This document shows, in pieces, positions 8,661 to 17,371 of a stretch of DNA of 64,000 nt. Positions within the stretch are counted from its first letter, which is position 1, and every line of letters begins with the position of its first letter. Source of the DNA: Bacteroidales bacterium (GTDB lineage Bacteria; Bacteroidota; Bacteroidia; Bacteroidales; UBA932); contig JAFRRA010000002.1 of NCBI GenBank assembly GCA_017428325.1, forward strand, positions 310,001 through 374,000, in the 5' to 3' direction. The position numbers were made by a program, and so were the translations under genes. The notes under the pieces are model-generated. The model was not told the origin of the DNA. It was given only the letters and a program-made list of their open reading frames with translations, and made no database searches.

Positions 8661-9836
8661 ATGGTAGATTTCAATAACCTTGAAATTGCATTCTCCTCCA
8701 AAAGCAAAGGCGAGTTGAAGAATGCGCTCCTGCTATTCAATACAATCAAGAATCCCGGTATGGTGAAGTTCCTCAAGGGAGCTTCCAACCTTGCCATAAA
8801 AATCGGTTTCCCTATCGGGTGGGCTGTCAAACCGACTCTCTACAAGCAGTTTGTGGGAGGCGAGACCCTGGAAGACTGCAAGAAGACCATAGACCATCTC
8901 CAGAGCTTCAACGTTAAATCCACCCTGGACTTCTCTGCCGAGGGCAAGCAAACTCCGGAGGGTATCCAGTACACGTTCGAGGAGACAATGCGCTCCATTG
9001 ATTTCGCCAAGGGCAATCCTGCTCTGGCTTACGCCGTTTTCAAGCCGTCAACCATCATCACCGATGAACTTCTTGCAAAGGCTTCTGAAAAGAGGGAGCC
9101 TCTCACCGAGGAGGAAGAAAAGGAATTCAAGGCCTATCAGGAAAGGTTCGCAGCTTTCTGCAAGAGGGCCTATGACAACGATGTAAGGCTTATCATCGAT
9201 GCCGAGGACTATTGCTTCCAGGATGCCATTGACGCCCAGACAGACGAGATGATGAGGCTCTACAACAAGAAGAGGGCCATCATCTTCGCCACCCTGCAGA
9301 TGTACCGCCACGACCGTATGCCTTATCTTGAGAAAATCTACGAGGATGCTGTCAAGAACAACTACATTGCCGGCATCAAGTTCGTCAGGGGAGCCTATAT
9401 GGAAGAGGAGAGGGCAAGGGCTGCCGCTATGGGCTATCCTGACCCAATCTGCAAGGACAAGGCTGCTACCGATGCCAACTACAACGCCGGAGTCAAGTAT
9501 GTTATGGACCGTCTGGACCATTTCGAGCTCTTTATGGGAACCCACAACGAGGAGAGCAACCGCCTTCTGGCCAGACTGATAGACGAGAAGGGCCTTGCCC
9601 ATAACGATCCTAGGATCCATTTCGCCCAGCTTCTTGGAATGAGCGACAACATCTCCTTCAACCTTGCACACGAAGGCTACAACGTTACCAAGTACGTTCC
9701 TTACGCCAAGGTTAAAGACGTTGTTCCATATCTCGTAAGAAGAGCAGAGGAAAACACCTCCGTTGCCGGCCAGACCGGAAGGGAACTCAACCTCCTCCGC
9801 GCCGAGAAGAAACGCCGCAAACAGCAGAACAAGTAA
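8661..9836 (+). CDS. Proline dehydrogenase (monofunctional)
   Basis: The 391-residue FAD enzyme oxidises proline to pyrroline-5-carboxylate. Diagnostic stretches are FVRGAYMEEER, FMGTHNEES, FAQLLGMSDN and the C-terminal RRAEENTSVAGQ, all on the PRODH (alpha/beta)8 barrel. There is no aldehyde dehydrogenase half, so the second step must be encoded elsewhere. The short gap (21 bases) from the phosphorylase and the eight-base gap to the uracil permease suggest co-transcription. Confidence 0.9.
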   Translation: MVDFNNLEIAFSSKSKGELKNALLLFNTIKNPGMVKFLKGASNLAIKIGFPIGWAVKPTLYKQFVGGETLEDCKKTIDHLQSFNVKSTLDFSAEGKQTPEGIQYTFEETMRSIDFAKGNPALAYAVFKPSTIITDELLAKASEKREPLTEEEEKEFKAYQERFAAFCKRAYDNDVRLIIDAEDYCFQDAIDAQTDEMMRLYNKKRAIIFATLQMYRHDRMPYLEKIYEDAVKNNYIAGIKFVRGAYMEEERARAAAMGYPDPICKDKAATDANYNAGVKYVMDRLDHFELFMGTHNEESNRLLARLIDEKGLAHNDPRIHFAQLLGMSDNISFNLAHEGYNVTKYVPYAKVKDVVPYLVRRAEENTSVAGQTGRELNLLRAEKKRRKQQNK

Positions 9837-9844
9837 CGCCTTAG

Positions 9845-11074
9845 ATGAAAGACAACCAGATTGACGTCGGGAAACTGTCGCTGAGAAAGAAGACAGTTGT
9901 AGGCATCCAGTTCCTTTTTGTAGCCTTTGGAGCTACGGTCCTTGTTCCGCTCCTGGTTGGAATGGATCCTGCAACCGCTTTGTTCTCCGCTGGTTGTGGC
10001 ACGCTGATTTTTCATCTGGTGACCAAGGGGATGGTCCCGGTCTTTCTCGGAAGCAGTTTTGCTTTTGTCCCTCCGATTATCCTGGCTTCAAAGGAATGGG
10101 GAATGAGCGGGACGCTTACCGGATTCATAGGCGTTGCGCTAGTATATCTGATAGTTTCTTTACTGGTCAAGCTCAAGGGAACCAAGTTCCTGGACCGCTT
10201 CTTTCCGTCAGTTGTAGTGGGGCCTACGATTATCCTTATAGGCTTGTCTCTTTCCCACGTTGCTGTAGATATGGCAAAGCAGGACTGGCTGCTTGCAATA
10301 ATAGCGCTGGCTGTAGCGGTAATAGTACTGGTATTTGGCCGTGGACTGATGAAACTTGTCCCGATTATCTCAGGAGTTATTGCCGGCTATCTGGTTGCAG
10401 TCTGCCTGGGTAGGGTGGATTACTCAGGCATACTGTCTGCCAATTGGATTTCTCTCCCTCAAAACATTGAACACTGGCAGACCCCTCAGTTTGCCTGGGA
10501 GCCTTTCGTCTGCATGATTCCAATCGCTCTCTGTGCAATAATAGAGCATGTCGGTGACATCTATGTCATCGGTCAGGTGGTGGGGAAGGACTTCGTGCAC
10601 AAGCCTGGCCTTCACCGTACCTTACTCGGCGATGGCCTTGCCGTTCTTTTCGGCTCTCTGGTTGGAGGCCCTCCTGTTACCACTTACAGCGAGGTTACAG
10701 GGGCTATTGAAGTTACCCGTGTAACTAATCCGCAAGTACTGAGAATCACTGCAGTAACCGCTATCCTGTTTTCTGTGGTCGGGAAGCTTGGCGCATTTCT
10801 CCAGAGCATCCCGTCTGCTATATTGGGCGGCATAATGCTGTTGCTTTTCGGTTCCATTGCTATTGTCGGCATTCAGAATCTGATGATCAATAAGGTGGAT
10901 TTCAACCATTCCCGCAACATTGTCATAGCCGGAGTAATGCTTACTACGGGAATAGGAGGGGCTGCTGTTAATTCCGGGTCCTTTACCCTGACCGGCGTCG
11001 CCCTTTCTTCAATTTTGGGAATCCTGCTTAATATCATTCTTCCGAAGGAATCATCAGAAAAGCAGAAGGAATAA
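9845..11074 (+). CDS. uraA: Uracil/xanthine permease (NCS2 family)
   Basis: The 409-residue polytopic inner-membrane protein shows about 12-14 hydrophobic segments. It has the NCS2 signature region PPVTTYSEVTGAIEVTR and the preceding CAIIEHVGDI motif, whose Glu and His are typical of UraA-type proton-coupled nucleobase carriers. Uracil is the likeliest substrate, given the nearby nucleoside phosphorylase, but xanthine carriers share these motifs. It ends 16 bases before the 3' end of the opposing tRNA-Gly gene. Confidence 0.85.
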   Translation: MKDNQIDVGKLSLRKKTVVGIQFLFVAFGATVLVPLLVGMDPATALFSAGCGTLIFHLVTKGMVPVFLGSSFAFVPPIILASKEWGMSGTLTGFIGVALVYLIVSLLVKLKGTKFLDRFFPSVVVGPTIILIGLSLSHVAVDMAKQDWLLAIIALAVAVIVLVFGRGLMKLVPIISGVIAGYLVAVCLGRVDYSGILSANWISLPQNIEHWQTPQFAWEPFVCMIPIALCAIIEHVGDIYVIGQVVGKDFVHKPGLHRTLLGDGLAVLFGSLVGGPPVTTYSEVTGAIEVTRVTNPQVLRITAVTAILFSVVGKLGAFLQSIPSAILGGIMLLLFGSIAIVGIQNLMINKVDFNHSRNIVIAGVMLTTGIGGAAVNSGSFTLTGVALSSILGILLNIILPKESSEKQKE

Positions 11075-11077
11075 TAT

Positions 11078-11085
11078 TATCTTTG
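11078..11085 (+). promoter_or_regulatory. -7 promoter box (TATCTTTG) reading antisense across tRNA-Gly
   Basis: Perfect TAnnTTTG four bases after the uraA stop. Transcription from it would start near 11090 and run through the whole tRNA-Gly gene in antisense before reaching the permease gene at 11204. No other plus-strand box is seen between 11167 and 11203. No convincing -33 element. Confidence 0.4.
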
Positions 11086-11090
11086 TGAAG

Positions 11091-11166
11091 TGGAGCGGAA
11101 AACGGGATTCGAACCCGCGGCCCTCAGCTTGGGAAGCTGATGCTCTGCCAACTGAGCTATTTCCGC
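11091..11166 (-). tRNA. tRNA-Gly(CCC), CCA end encoded
   Basis: Reading the minus strand, the acceptor stem GCGGAAA pairs with TTTCCGC, and the D arm is GCTC...GAGC. The anticodon stem TCAGC/GCTGA encloses loop TTCCCAA (anticodon CCC), and the T arm GCGGG-TTCGAAT-CCCGT is standard. The 3' CCA is encoded (11091-11093). It lies between uraA and the permease gene on the opposite strand, with its own -7 box at 11177-11184. Confidence 0.95.
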
Positions 11167-11176
11167 GTTGGGAATG

Positions 11177-11184
11177 CAAATTTA
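11177..11184 (-). promoter_or_regulatory. -7 promoter box (TAAATTTG) for tRNA-Gly
   Basis: Minus-strand TAnnTTTG match ten bases before the first tRNA base, which leaves a very short 5' extension for RNase P to remove. Confidence 0.5.
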
Positions 11185-11203
11185 AGAAAATTTTTCTTTT
11201 CGG

Positions 11204-12394
11204 ATGAGACTGAGCTGGTTTATCGCAAGCCGGATAGGAGGCAAGGGAGAGAGGAGGCTTTCCTCTCTTGGAAACGTTATTGCCGTGCTCTCCGTTGCGG
11301 TAAGCATAATGGTCATTATCATCGCGATATCGGTTTCAAGAGGCTTCAGGAGCCAGATGCTGGACAAGATGGCTGCGTTTGCTGGGGATGTGAACGTTTC
11401 CGTGATGCTGCCATCCGGCGGATCTGATTACATCAATGCCGACGAGTATTCCCTTCCGCCTCTTAATGCAAAAGACGAGATACTTTCTTTGCCGTATGTG
11501 AAGAATGTTGTGGGAGTGAGCTACAGGCCGGGAATGATAAAGACGGAGGAAGATATCCAGGGAGTGATGCTAAAGGGCGTGGATTCTTTAATCGCTGAGG
11601 ATGGTTGTTATGTGTCGGAGAAACTTGGAGATATATTAGGCTTTAAAATCGGCGACAAGGCAACATTCTACTTTGTTGGACAGAGCGTAAAGGTGCGCAG
11701 ACTCAAGATTCTGGGGTTCTTTTCTTCTTCCCTTGAGAATCTGGACAAGTTCTACGTGATATGTTCCAAGAAGCTGGTCAATGGGCTGAACGGTTGGGAG
11801 GAAGACCGTGCAAGCGCTTATCAGATAATGTTCACGGACCATAGCGACAAGGATTATGTGAGCCGCAAGGTTCAGATAGGCCATCTTGTGTACACAAGCA
11901 TGGAGGGGGAGAATTATCCTCGGATATCCGGCTCTTACGATGATATGGGAAATCTGGTGGACTGGCTGAGGCTGCTGGATATGAACGTGCTGATAATCCT
12001 GATACTGATGATTGCGGTATCTGCTTTCAACATGATTTCCTGCGTCTTGATTATCCTGTTTGAGAACATATCTTCCATTGGTGTGCTCAAGGCCATTGGA
12101 ATGAAGAATTCAGGAATCAAGAAGGTCTTCCTGGCAAAGAGTGCAAGGATTGTGCTTATAGGTCTTCTAATTGGAAACGTTCTGGCGATAGCCTTCTGCC
12201 TTCTGCAACAGCATTTCAAGTTTATCCGGCTGAATCCGGAGAATTATTTCATAAGCTATGTGCCGATAGACATTTCCTGGTGGAGCATCGTTGCGGCTGA
12301 TGTGCTTTGTTTTGTGGCGATAATGGCTATACTGCTGATACCATGCCACTTCATCAGCCGGATCCAGCCGTCAAAGACAATTCGAGTCAGATAA
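11204..12394 (+). CDS. LolC/E-type ABC transporter permease (FtsX-like domain)
   Basis: The 396-residue inner-membrane protein has a first membrane segment at about 22-46 and a long periplasmic MacB-type domain (about 50-260). Three more membrane segments follow within the C-terminal FtsX domain (about 270-390, with SSIGVLKAIGMKNSGIKKVF). It begins with LSWFIASRIGGKGERR, typical of lipoprotein-release permeases LolC/LolE. These pair with a LolD ATPase to pass lipoproteins to LolA; no ATPase gene is nearby, but a LolA homologue is encoded at 24031. The LolC/E identity is by family resemblance. Confidence 0.82.
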   Translation: MRLSWFIASRIGGKGERRLSSLGNVIAVLSVAVSIMVIIIAISVSRGFRSQMLDKMAAFAGDVNVSVMLPSGGSDYINADEYSLPPLNAKDEILSLPYVKNVVGVSYRPGMIKTEEDIQGVMLKGVDSLIAEDGCYVSEKLGDILGFKIGDKATFYFVGQSVKVRRLKILGFFSSSLENLDKFYVICSKKLVNGLNGWEEDRASAYQIMFTDHSDKDYVSRKVQIGHLVYTSMEGENYPRISGSYDDMGNLVDWLRLLDMNVLIILILMIAVSAFNMISCVLIILFENISSIGVLKAIGMKNSGIKKVFLAKSARIVLIGLLIGNVLAIAFCLLQQHFKFIRLNPENYFISYVPIDISWWSIVAADVLCFVAIMAILLIPCHFISRIQPSKTIRVR

Positions 12395-12396
12395 TT

Positions 12397-13491
12397 TTAT
12401 TCCTCGACAGCGTTCTTGTAGACTTCGTACTGGCCCATAACCCTGGCCGGGTAGTTCATTGTCTGGGCACCTCCGCGGAAAGGCGGAACCTTGACTCCGT
12501 TCTTGTCGTAACCGTCTGCCATCAGAGGGATTACGGAAGCAACGTTTTCCCATACGTTCGGGTTGAGGCCTTCTGCCTTGGCAACTTTTTGGCACTGCTG
12601 TATACGGCCTTCCCCCGCGTTGTAGGAGGCCAGGGTGAAAAGCAGGGCGTTTTCCTCGTCCATTCCCTGGGAGAGGTATTTCTTATGGGTTTTACCAAGG
12701 ATCTTGCAGCCGGCCTTGATATTCTGCTCAGGGTCGTAGATGTTTTCAACTCCCATAGCGTCAGCAATGTTCTGTAGCACCTGCATAAGACCTACGGCTC
12801 CCATGCTGGAAACAATGCCGGAGTTGAAACCTGATTCCTTGTAAATCAAGGCGCTGAGGAGCCTCCAGTCCCAACCGATAGTCTCGCTGTACTTCTTTAT
12901 CAAAGCGTCGTAAGGAGAGATTCCGTCTTTTGAAGGAGGGCGGTTCCAAATCTCGCCTGTTTTTTCTGTCTTGTGGAGTTTGGCGTAGAGCTTTTTGTAT
13001 CCGGGAGTGGGTTTAATGTGAGTAATCCAGAAATTTACGTTGTCTATTATGGCGCGGTCGTCATATCTCATTGCGCAGACATATGACCCTTCCATAGGAA
13101 CCGAGGTGACAAGATAGTCTTTGAAAGCGCTGGGGATAGTGTCGTTATCCGAATTGAAGATAATGATGTCCGTAAGGCGGTCTGCAAGGTCTTCCCAGTT
13201 TCTCAGGGAGGACTTTTCCACACTTACGCTAACCTTGCAGTGCTGGTGCTGGGAGAACTGGCGGATAAGGTCGTAGGTGAACTTGAGTGCCGGAGTTCCG
13301 GGTCCGAGCTTTTTGTCAGTGATTACCGTGCAGTACAGAGTGTCTCCGGTAATGGAGTTAACGCCGACGCTAGTGTTCTCGTCCTTGCCCGGAGAGTGAA
13401 GGCCGGATAACAGGAAAACATAGACAAGCAGGAGCGCCATAGCGACTATGACTCCCACCCTCATCGCCTTTGTTTTCCAGACCTTGTTCAT
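12397..13491 (-). CDS. Membrane-bound lytic transglycosylase, MltF-like
   Basis: The 364-residue product has one N-terminal membrane anchor (about 11-30). A degenerate solute-binding-like domain follows (about 50-180), then a C-terminal SLT lysozyme-like domain. The catalytic Glu219 is in ALIYKESGF, followed by AVGLMQ and LASYNAGEGR, the usual SLT landmarks. It cleaves peptidoglycan glycan strands, releasing anhydro-muropeptides in the periplasm. Its ATG directly abuts the stop of the preceding porin gene (TAAATG), so the two are translationally coupled. Confidence 0.88.
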   Translation of the reverse strand: MNKVWKTKAMRVGVIVAMALLLVYVFLLSGLHSPGKDENTSVGVNSITGDTLYCTVITDKKLGPGTPALKFTYDLIRQFSQHQHCKVSVSVEKSSLRNWEDLADRLTDIIIFNSDNDTIPSAFKDYLVTSVPMEGSYVCAMRYDDRAIIDNVNFWITHIKPTPGYKKLYAKLHKTEKTGEIWNRPPSKDGISPYDALIKKYSETIGWDWRLLSALIYKESGFNSGIVSSMGAVGLMQVLQNIADAMGVENIYDPEQNIKAGCKILGKTHKKYLSQGMDEENALLFTLASYNAGEGRIQQCQKVAKAEGLNPNVWENVASVIPLMADGYDKNGVKVPPFRGGAQTMNYPARVMGQYEVYKNAVEE

Positions 13492-15759
13492 TTATCTGAT
13501 ATAGAATGGCCACCAGATGCCTAGCTTAAGGGCTCTCTGAGGCCTGATGTACCTGTAGGTGGAATAGTATTCGTTGTTAGGGGTTCCCTGCAGCACGTTA
13601 TCGCATTTAACGAAAATGCAGGCTCTCTTCCACTGGAGGTTGATGAACAAGTCTATATAAGGGTTGTTGCCGATCTTGTATTTCTCCTGATTGTAGAACA
13701 TTCCCAGAGCCGGATCGTAAGCCTGTGCGTAATACTTTGTGTTGTAGGTCATATCGGCTCCGAACTGCACGTTAAGGATGTTCTTTACAGCATAGAACTC
13801 GACATAGTATCTCAGGTTGAGGGCCACTTTCGGAAGCGGGATGATATCCTGCTTGGATGAAGTCTGCAGCAGGATACGGTTGTCCAGGTGGAGAGCACCC
13901 AGTTTTATATTCTTTGCAATGTATCCGCTGATTATGCTCATCGCCTCGTTGTTCTGGGTAGGGATGCAAAGTGTATCCAGATATACGTTCTTGTTTATCA
14001 GGGAGTAACCTAAAGATGCCTCCAGTCCCCAGTGAGGAATGTCCAGTCTGCCTTCAATCCTTGTGGCGGATGTCTTGTCGAAGTCGTAGTCGAACTGATG
14101 GTGGTTGGACGTGTAGTTGTTCAGGAAATAGGACGGCTTTCTCAGTGAAGACGAGAACTTTGCCGTAAGGTGGATTCCGTCCTTGACTGCCCAGGACGAG
14201 AATCTCATCGCTGCATCAAGGGAGAAATTGCCTTTGTAATATCCGGCAATGTCCGCCTTGGCCCTGGCGTTCCAGGCGAAGAACTTCTTGAACTTTCCTC
14301 CGGCACCGAAATAGGCGTAGAGGTTGTTGTAGGCCTTGTTCCGGTTTCCGCTAATAAAGTAATCCGGCTGGAAACCGTAGAAGTTCAGCATCTGGTGCCC
14401 GATTCCTCCATCCAGGTTAGATACAACGGATTCCGCGTTCCACGGCTGGATTTTCAGGAAGAATCTGTTTTCCAGATTCATGACCCTGGCCGAGTCTGCC
14501 GTGGATGAAGGGTTCAGGAGGAAGATGTTCCGGTAAAGGGATCTTCCGATCGAGTCTGTTATGTTGTCGGTGTAACTTCTGCTGAATACGGTGTATTCCC
14601 CGTAATGGCCGAAATATGTGACAGTTCCCTTGTCTGTGGAAAGAGTGTCCGCTATCTTGTTCCCCAGGGAATCCCTCTGGGCTTTCCAGCGGATAGGGAC
14701 TCCATAGCTGTGGGTGATGAAGAAAGTGTTGCGGCGGATTATCGAGTTGGCATCGCTGAGGTAAACCGGCACGGTGCGCACGTCGATCGTTGTGTCGCTG
14801 ACCATCTTGAGGTCTTCCACTCCTCCGTTTTCTTCTCTCTTGAGGCGGGAGAATATGTATCCTCCCTGCGCTATGTATTTCTTGCCCAGGTAGTTTCCGG
14901 TTATGGAGAATGTCCTGAAATCTGTCTTCTCGTGCTGGAGGAGTCCTCCTCCGCCGTTTCTCTGGTAAAGGATCGTGAAATTGAAGCTAGGGGTGAAATT
15001 CTGGGTGTGGAGGAATTTTATGTTGTCCTCGCTCTTCTGCCTGTTTGCGAATAGGGTACCGTAATAAGCCAGTTCCGTGTAAGGTGTCTTGGTGTTGTAG
15101 AACGGTATGCTTTCAGGCATATACGTATAGGTCATATAAGGGCTGAAGAACGGGAACAGCTCCTGCTCCTGGCGGTTGAACCAGTTGAACGGAAGGGCCG
15201 CGCTTCCGCTCACGCCAAGATACTGGGCGTTGATGTCATCGCGGTGGAAAGGAAGGTCGTGGAAATGGTAGTTGAACGTGGTGTCCATCTTCAGCATCTC
15301 CTGGTTGTTGAGATATGTGTCGTGCTTCCAGGAGAAAATCCTCGTGTATTTTATGCTGTCTGCAAACAGGTATGTGTCCAGCACTCTAGGGGTATTGCGT
15401 ATCAGGCTGTCGTTGTGCTTGTTGATGCTGTCGCGCTTCATCCTCCTGAGTTCCTTCGGCGTGTAGACTTTTATCTGCGAAATGGAGTCAGCTTTCCTCA
15501 GCGAGTCTATGGAAAATAGGACCGCATCGCTGAGCCCCATCTTCTTCAGCGAATCAGGGCTGAGGTTCAGCCCGTACAGCGAGTCTATCATCTGCTGGTA
15601 GGCCGTCTTCACAATGGTGTCGCTGATTCCAAGGACAAATCTTCCTTCTCTCCCGATACCTGAAGGCCTGCTCCAGGCGCTTGCCAGAACAAGAACCCCG
15701 AGGGCCAGGCTGCAGAACAGGATTTTCCTCAGCGACGGTTTCATCTTTTTATTGCTCAT
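13492..15759 (-). CDS. Putative outer-membrane porin (Bacteroidetes 'putative porin' family)
   Basis: The 755-residue product has a signal sequence (residues about 10-28), a Ser/Asp/Lys-rich region and a long C-terminal half of alternating amphipathic strands with frequent Tyr, Phe, Asn and Gly. It closes with an aromatic beta-barrel end, LGIWWPFYIR. This size and pattern fit the Bacteroidetes-specific putative-porin family. The substrate is unknown. The start overlaps pncB by 11 bases; an internal ATG (residue 6) would avoid the overlap. It sits between pncB and the transglycosylase in a minus-strand operon. Confidence 0.78.
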   Translation of the reverse strand: MSNKKMKPSLRKILFCSLALGVLVLASAWSRPSGIGREGRFVLGISDTIVKTAYQQMIDSLYGLNLSPDSLKKMGLSDAVLFSIDSLRKADSISQIKVYTPKELRRMKRDSINKHNDSLIRNTPRVLDTYLFADSIKYTRIFSWKHDTYLNNQEMLKMDTTFNYHFHDLPFHRDDINAQYLGVSGSAALPFNWFNRQEQELFPFFSPYMTYTYMPESIPFYNTKTPYTELAYYGTLFANRQKSEDNIKFLHTQNFTPSFNFTILYQRNGGGGLLQHEKTDFRTFSITGNYLGKKYIAQGGYIFSRLKREENGGVEDLKMVSDTTIDVRTVPVYLSDANSIIRRNTFFITHSYGVPIRWKAQRDSLGNKIADTLSTDKGTVTYFGHYGEYTVFSRSYTDNITDSIGRSLYRNIFLLNPSSTADSARVMNLENRFFLKIQPWNAESVVSNLDGGIGHQMLNFYGFQPDYFISGNRNKAYNNLYAYFGAGGKFKKFFAWNARAKADIAGYYKGNFSLDAAMRFSSWAVKDGIHLTAKFSSSLRKPSYFLNNYTSNHHQFDYDFDKTSATRIEGRLDIPHWGLEASLGYSLINKNVYLDTLCIPTQNNEAMSIISGYIAKNIKLGALHLDNRILLQTSSKQDIIPLPKVALNLRYYVEFYAVKNILNVQFGADMTYNTKYYAQAYDPALGMFYNQEKYKIGNNPYIDLFINLQWKRACIFVKCDNVLQGTPNNEYYSTYRYIRPQRALKLGIWWPFYIR

Positions 15760-17260
15760 AGGACTCCTTAAGTTCGTCGATTTCTCTTATGAGGTTGTTT
15801 ATCAGTTTCATCTTGAGGTCGTAGAGTTCGTCCGAAATATCCACCTTGTAGATGTGAGGGTTGATCAGACGCCTCTCCGTCTCGTTGAAACTCTTGAGGT
15901 TATTGAGGAAATACTCCCGCTTCTTCTCAATAGGTTCGTCCGTGTAGCAGATCTTTCCGTCTTTCATCGTCTGGTTCTGGAGAATGCGCCAGGTGTAGGT
16001 TCCTTTCTTGAATTTCTTCCTCTGGGTTTCGTCAAACTCGTTCTGGATCTTGAGTTCTTCTCCCGCCTCGATCTTCCTGGAAGTGGCATCTCCCCTCAGG
16101 CAGGTTACATCTGCCTTGAACATTCCGTTCTGGATGATGCGGTAAGTTACCTGGAATCCAGGGTTTATGAGCTTGACCTTGTCCTCGCTGCGCTTGAGGA
16201 CAGGCTCGTCGTCCACCTGAACCAGCTTGTAGACGTTGCCGAAGCAAGGATTGTGCTTGCTGGTGGCGATGGCGTCTCCCACTCCGTAGGAATCTATGCA
16301 CGCTCCCTGCTGCTCGACTTCAGCAATGAGATACTCGTCCAGGGAATTTGTTGCGAATATCTTGCAGTTCCTGAGGCCCGCGGCGTCCAGGATCTCCCTT
16401 GCCTTTCTGGAAAGGTATGCAAGGTCTCCGCTGTCCAGACGTATTCCGTAGCCCTGAGGATAGGAATCGTCTATTCCGCAGGCTTTGTATGCCTTGATGG
16501 CGTTGCGGACTCCGCAGTTGAGAGTGTCATAAGTGTCCACAAGAAGAATCAGAGGTTCACCGATATGTGTCTTTATGTAGTTCTCGAACGCCGTGTATTC
16601 TCCCTTGATGGAGCAGCCGAAACTGGTCACGTAGCTGTGGGCCATCGTTCCGCTTGCCGGGGTTCCGAAAATCTCTGTTGTCAGCACGTTGGAAGAGTTG
16701 GCGCAACCTCCTATGTAAGCGGCCTTTGCACCGTAGGTGGCAGCCCAAGGGCCGTGGGCCCTGCGGCTTCCGAACTCGCTGACGGCTTTCTTTGTGCTGC
16801 GGCATACGCGGCTTGCCTTGGTGGCGATTGCCATCTGGTGGTTCATGATGCAGAGCAGAGGGGTTTCCAGCACCTGGGCCTCGATGATAGGGGCTTCAAT
16901 CGTGATGACAGGCTCTCTCGGGAATGCAACCTCCCCTTCCTTCATTGCATACACGTTTCCGGTGAACTTCATCTTGGAGGCATACTCGCGGAACTCCCTG
17001 TAGCCTTCTCCCGGCAGGAACTTCTCGAAGAACTCCGGAGACTTCCCGCCAAGGTTGGCAATCATCTCCATAGCTTCCCTGATACCGCTTACAACAGCCC
17101 AGTTGTTGTTGTCCGGGGCCTTGCGGTAAAACAGGTTGAAATAGGCTATCTTGTCCTTCATTCCGCATTCCAGGAAAGATTTGCCCATTGTATACTGGTA
17201 TTTGTCAGAGCAGTAAGAGACATCGCTCATCACCCTAAGCAGGTTGTCATCCTTTTCCAT
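15749..17260 (-). CDS. pncB: Nicotinate phosphoribosyltransferase
   Basis: The 503-residue cytosolic enzyme joins nicotinate and PRPP to give nicotinate mononucleotide (Preiss-Handler NAD salvage). Recognisable stretches are the STKKAVSEFGSRRAHGPWAA region, GTPASGTMAHSYV, LLVDTYDTLNCG and YGIRLDSGDLAYLS with the phosphate-binding Asp-Ser-Gly-Asp. The C-terminal extension (about 400-503) is long and charged, as in the larger NAPRTase branch. nadD, the next Preiss-Handler step, is also in this window (46348) but not in the same operon. Confidence 0.92.
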   Translation of the reverse strand: MEKDDNLLRVMSDVSYCSDKYQYTMGKSFLECGMKDKIAYFNLFYRKAPDNNNWAVVSGIREAMEMIANLGGKSPEFFEKFLPGEGYREFREYASKMKFTGNVYAMKEGEVAFPREPVITIEAPIIEAQVLETPLLCIMNHQMAIATKASRVCRSTKKAVSEFGSRRAHGPWAATYGAKAAYIGGCANSSNVLTTEIFGTPASGTMAHSYVTSFGCSIKGEYTAFENYIKTHIGEPLILLVDTYDTLNCGVRNAIKAYKACGIDDSYPQGYGIRLDSGDLAYLSRKAREILDAAGLRNCKIFATNSLDEYLIAEVEQQGACIDSYGVGDAIATSKHNPCFGNVYKLVQVDDEPVLKRSEDKVKLINPGFQVTYRIIQNGMFKADVTCLRGDATSRKIEAGEELKIQNEFDETQRKKFKKGTYTWRILQNQTMKDGKICYTDEPIEKKREYFLNNLKSFNETERRLINPHIYKVDISDELYDLKMKLINNLIREIDELKESYEQ

Positions 17261-17299
17261 ATTTCAGTGTATAATTATCCACAATAACATATTAACATT

Positions 17300-17307
17300 C
17301 AAAGATA
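17300..17307 (-). promoter_or_regulatory. -7 promoter box (TATCTTTG) for the pncB operon
   Basis: Minus-strand TAnnTTTG match, giving pncB a leader of roughly 35 bases. It is divergent from the promoter at 17338-17345. Confidence 0.55.
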
Positions 17308-17337
17308 CGGTTTTTTGCTTTAATGCTAGTGTTTTAT

Positions 17338-17345
17338 TAAATTTG
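17338..17345 (+). promoter_or_regulatory. Promoter of the kinase-RapZ/lipid operon (TAAATTTG)
   Basis: -7 box TAAATTTG with a -33 TTTTG at 17313-17317, separated by 20 bases, matching the Bacteroidetes two-part promoter. It lies 26 bases before the ATG at 17372 and is probably the main promoter of the 13-gene plus-strand run that follows. Confidence 0.65.
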
Positions 17346-17371
17346 TTGGATAGTAAGCAATACTGTTTTTT

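Noticed and set aside
15614-17287. 557-codon plus-strand open frame across pncB and the porin start
   Set aside because: Antisense shadow of pncB, whose motifs are unmistakable; no domain or start signal is seen for the antisense product.
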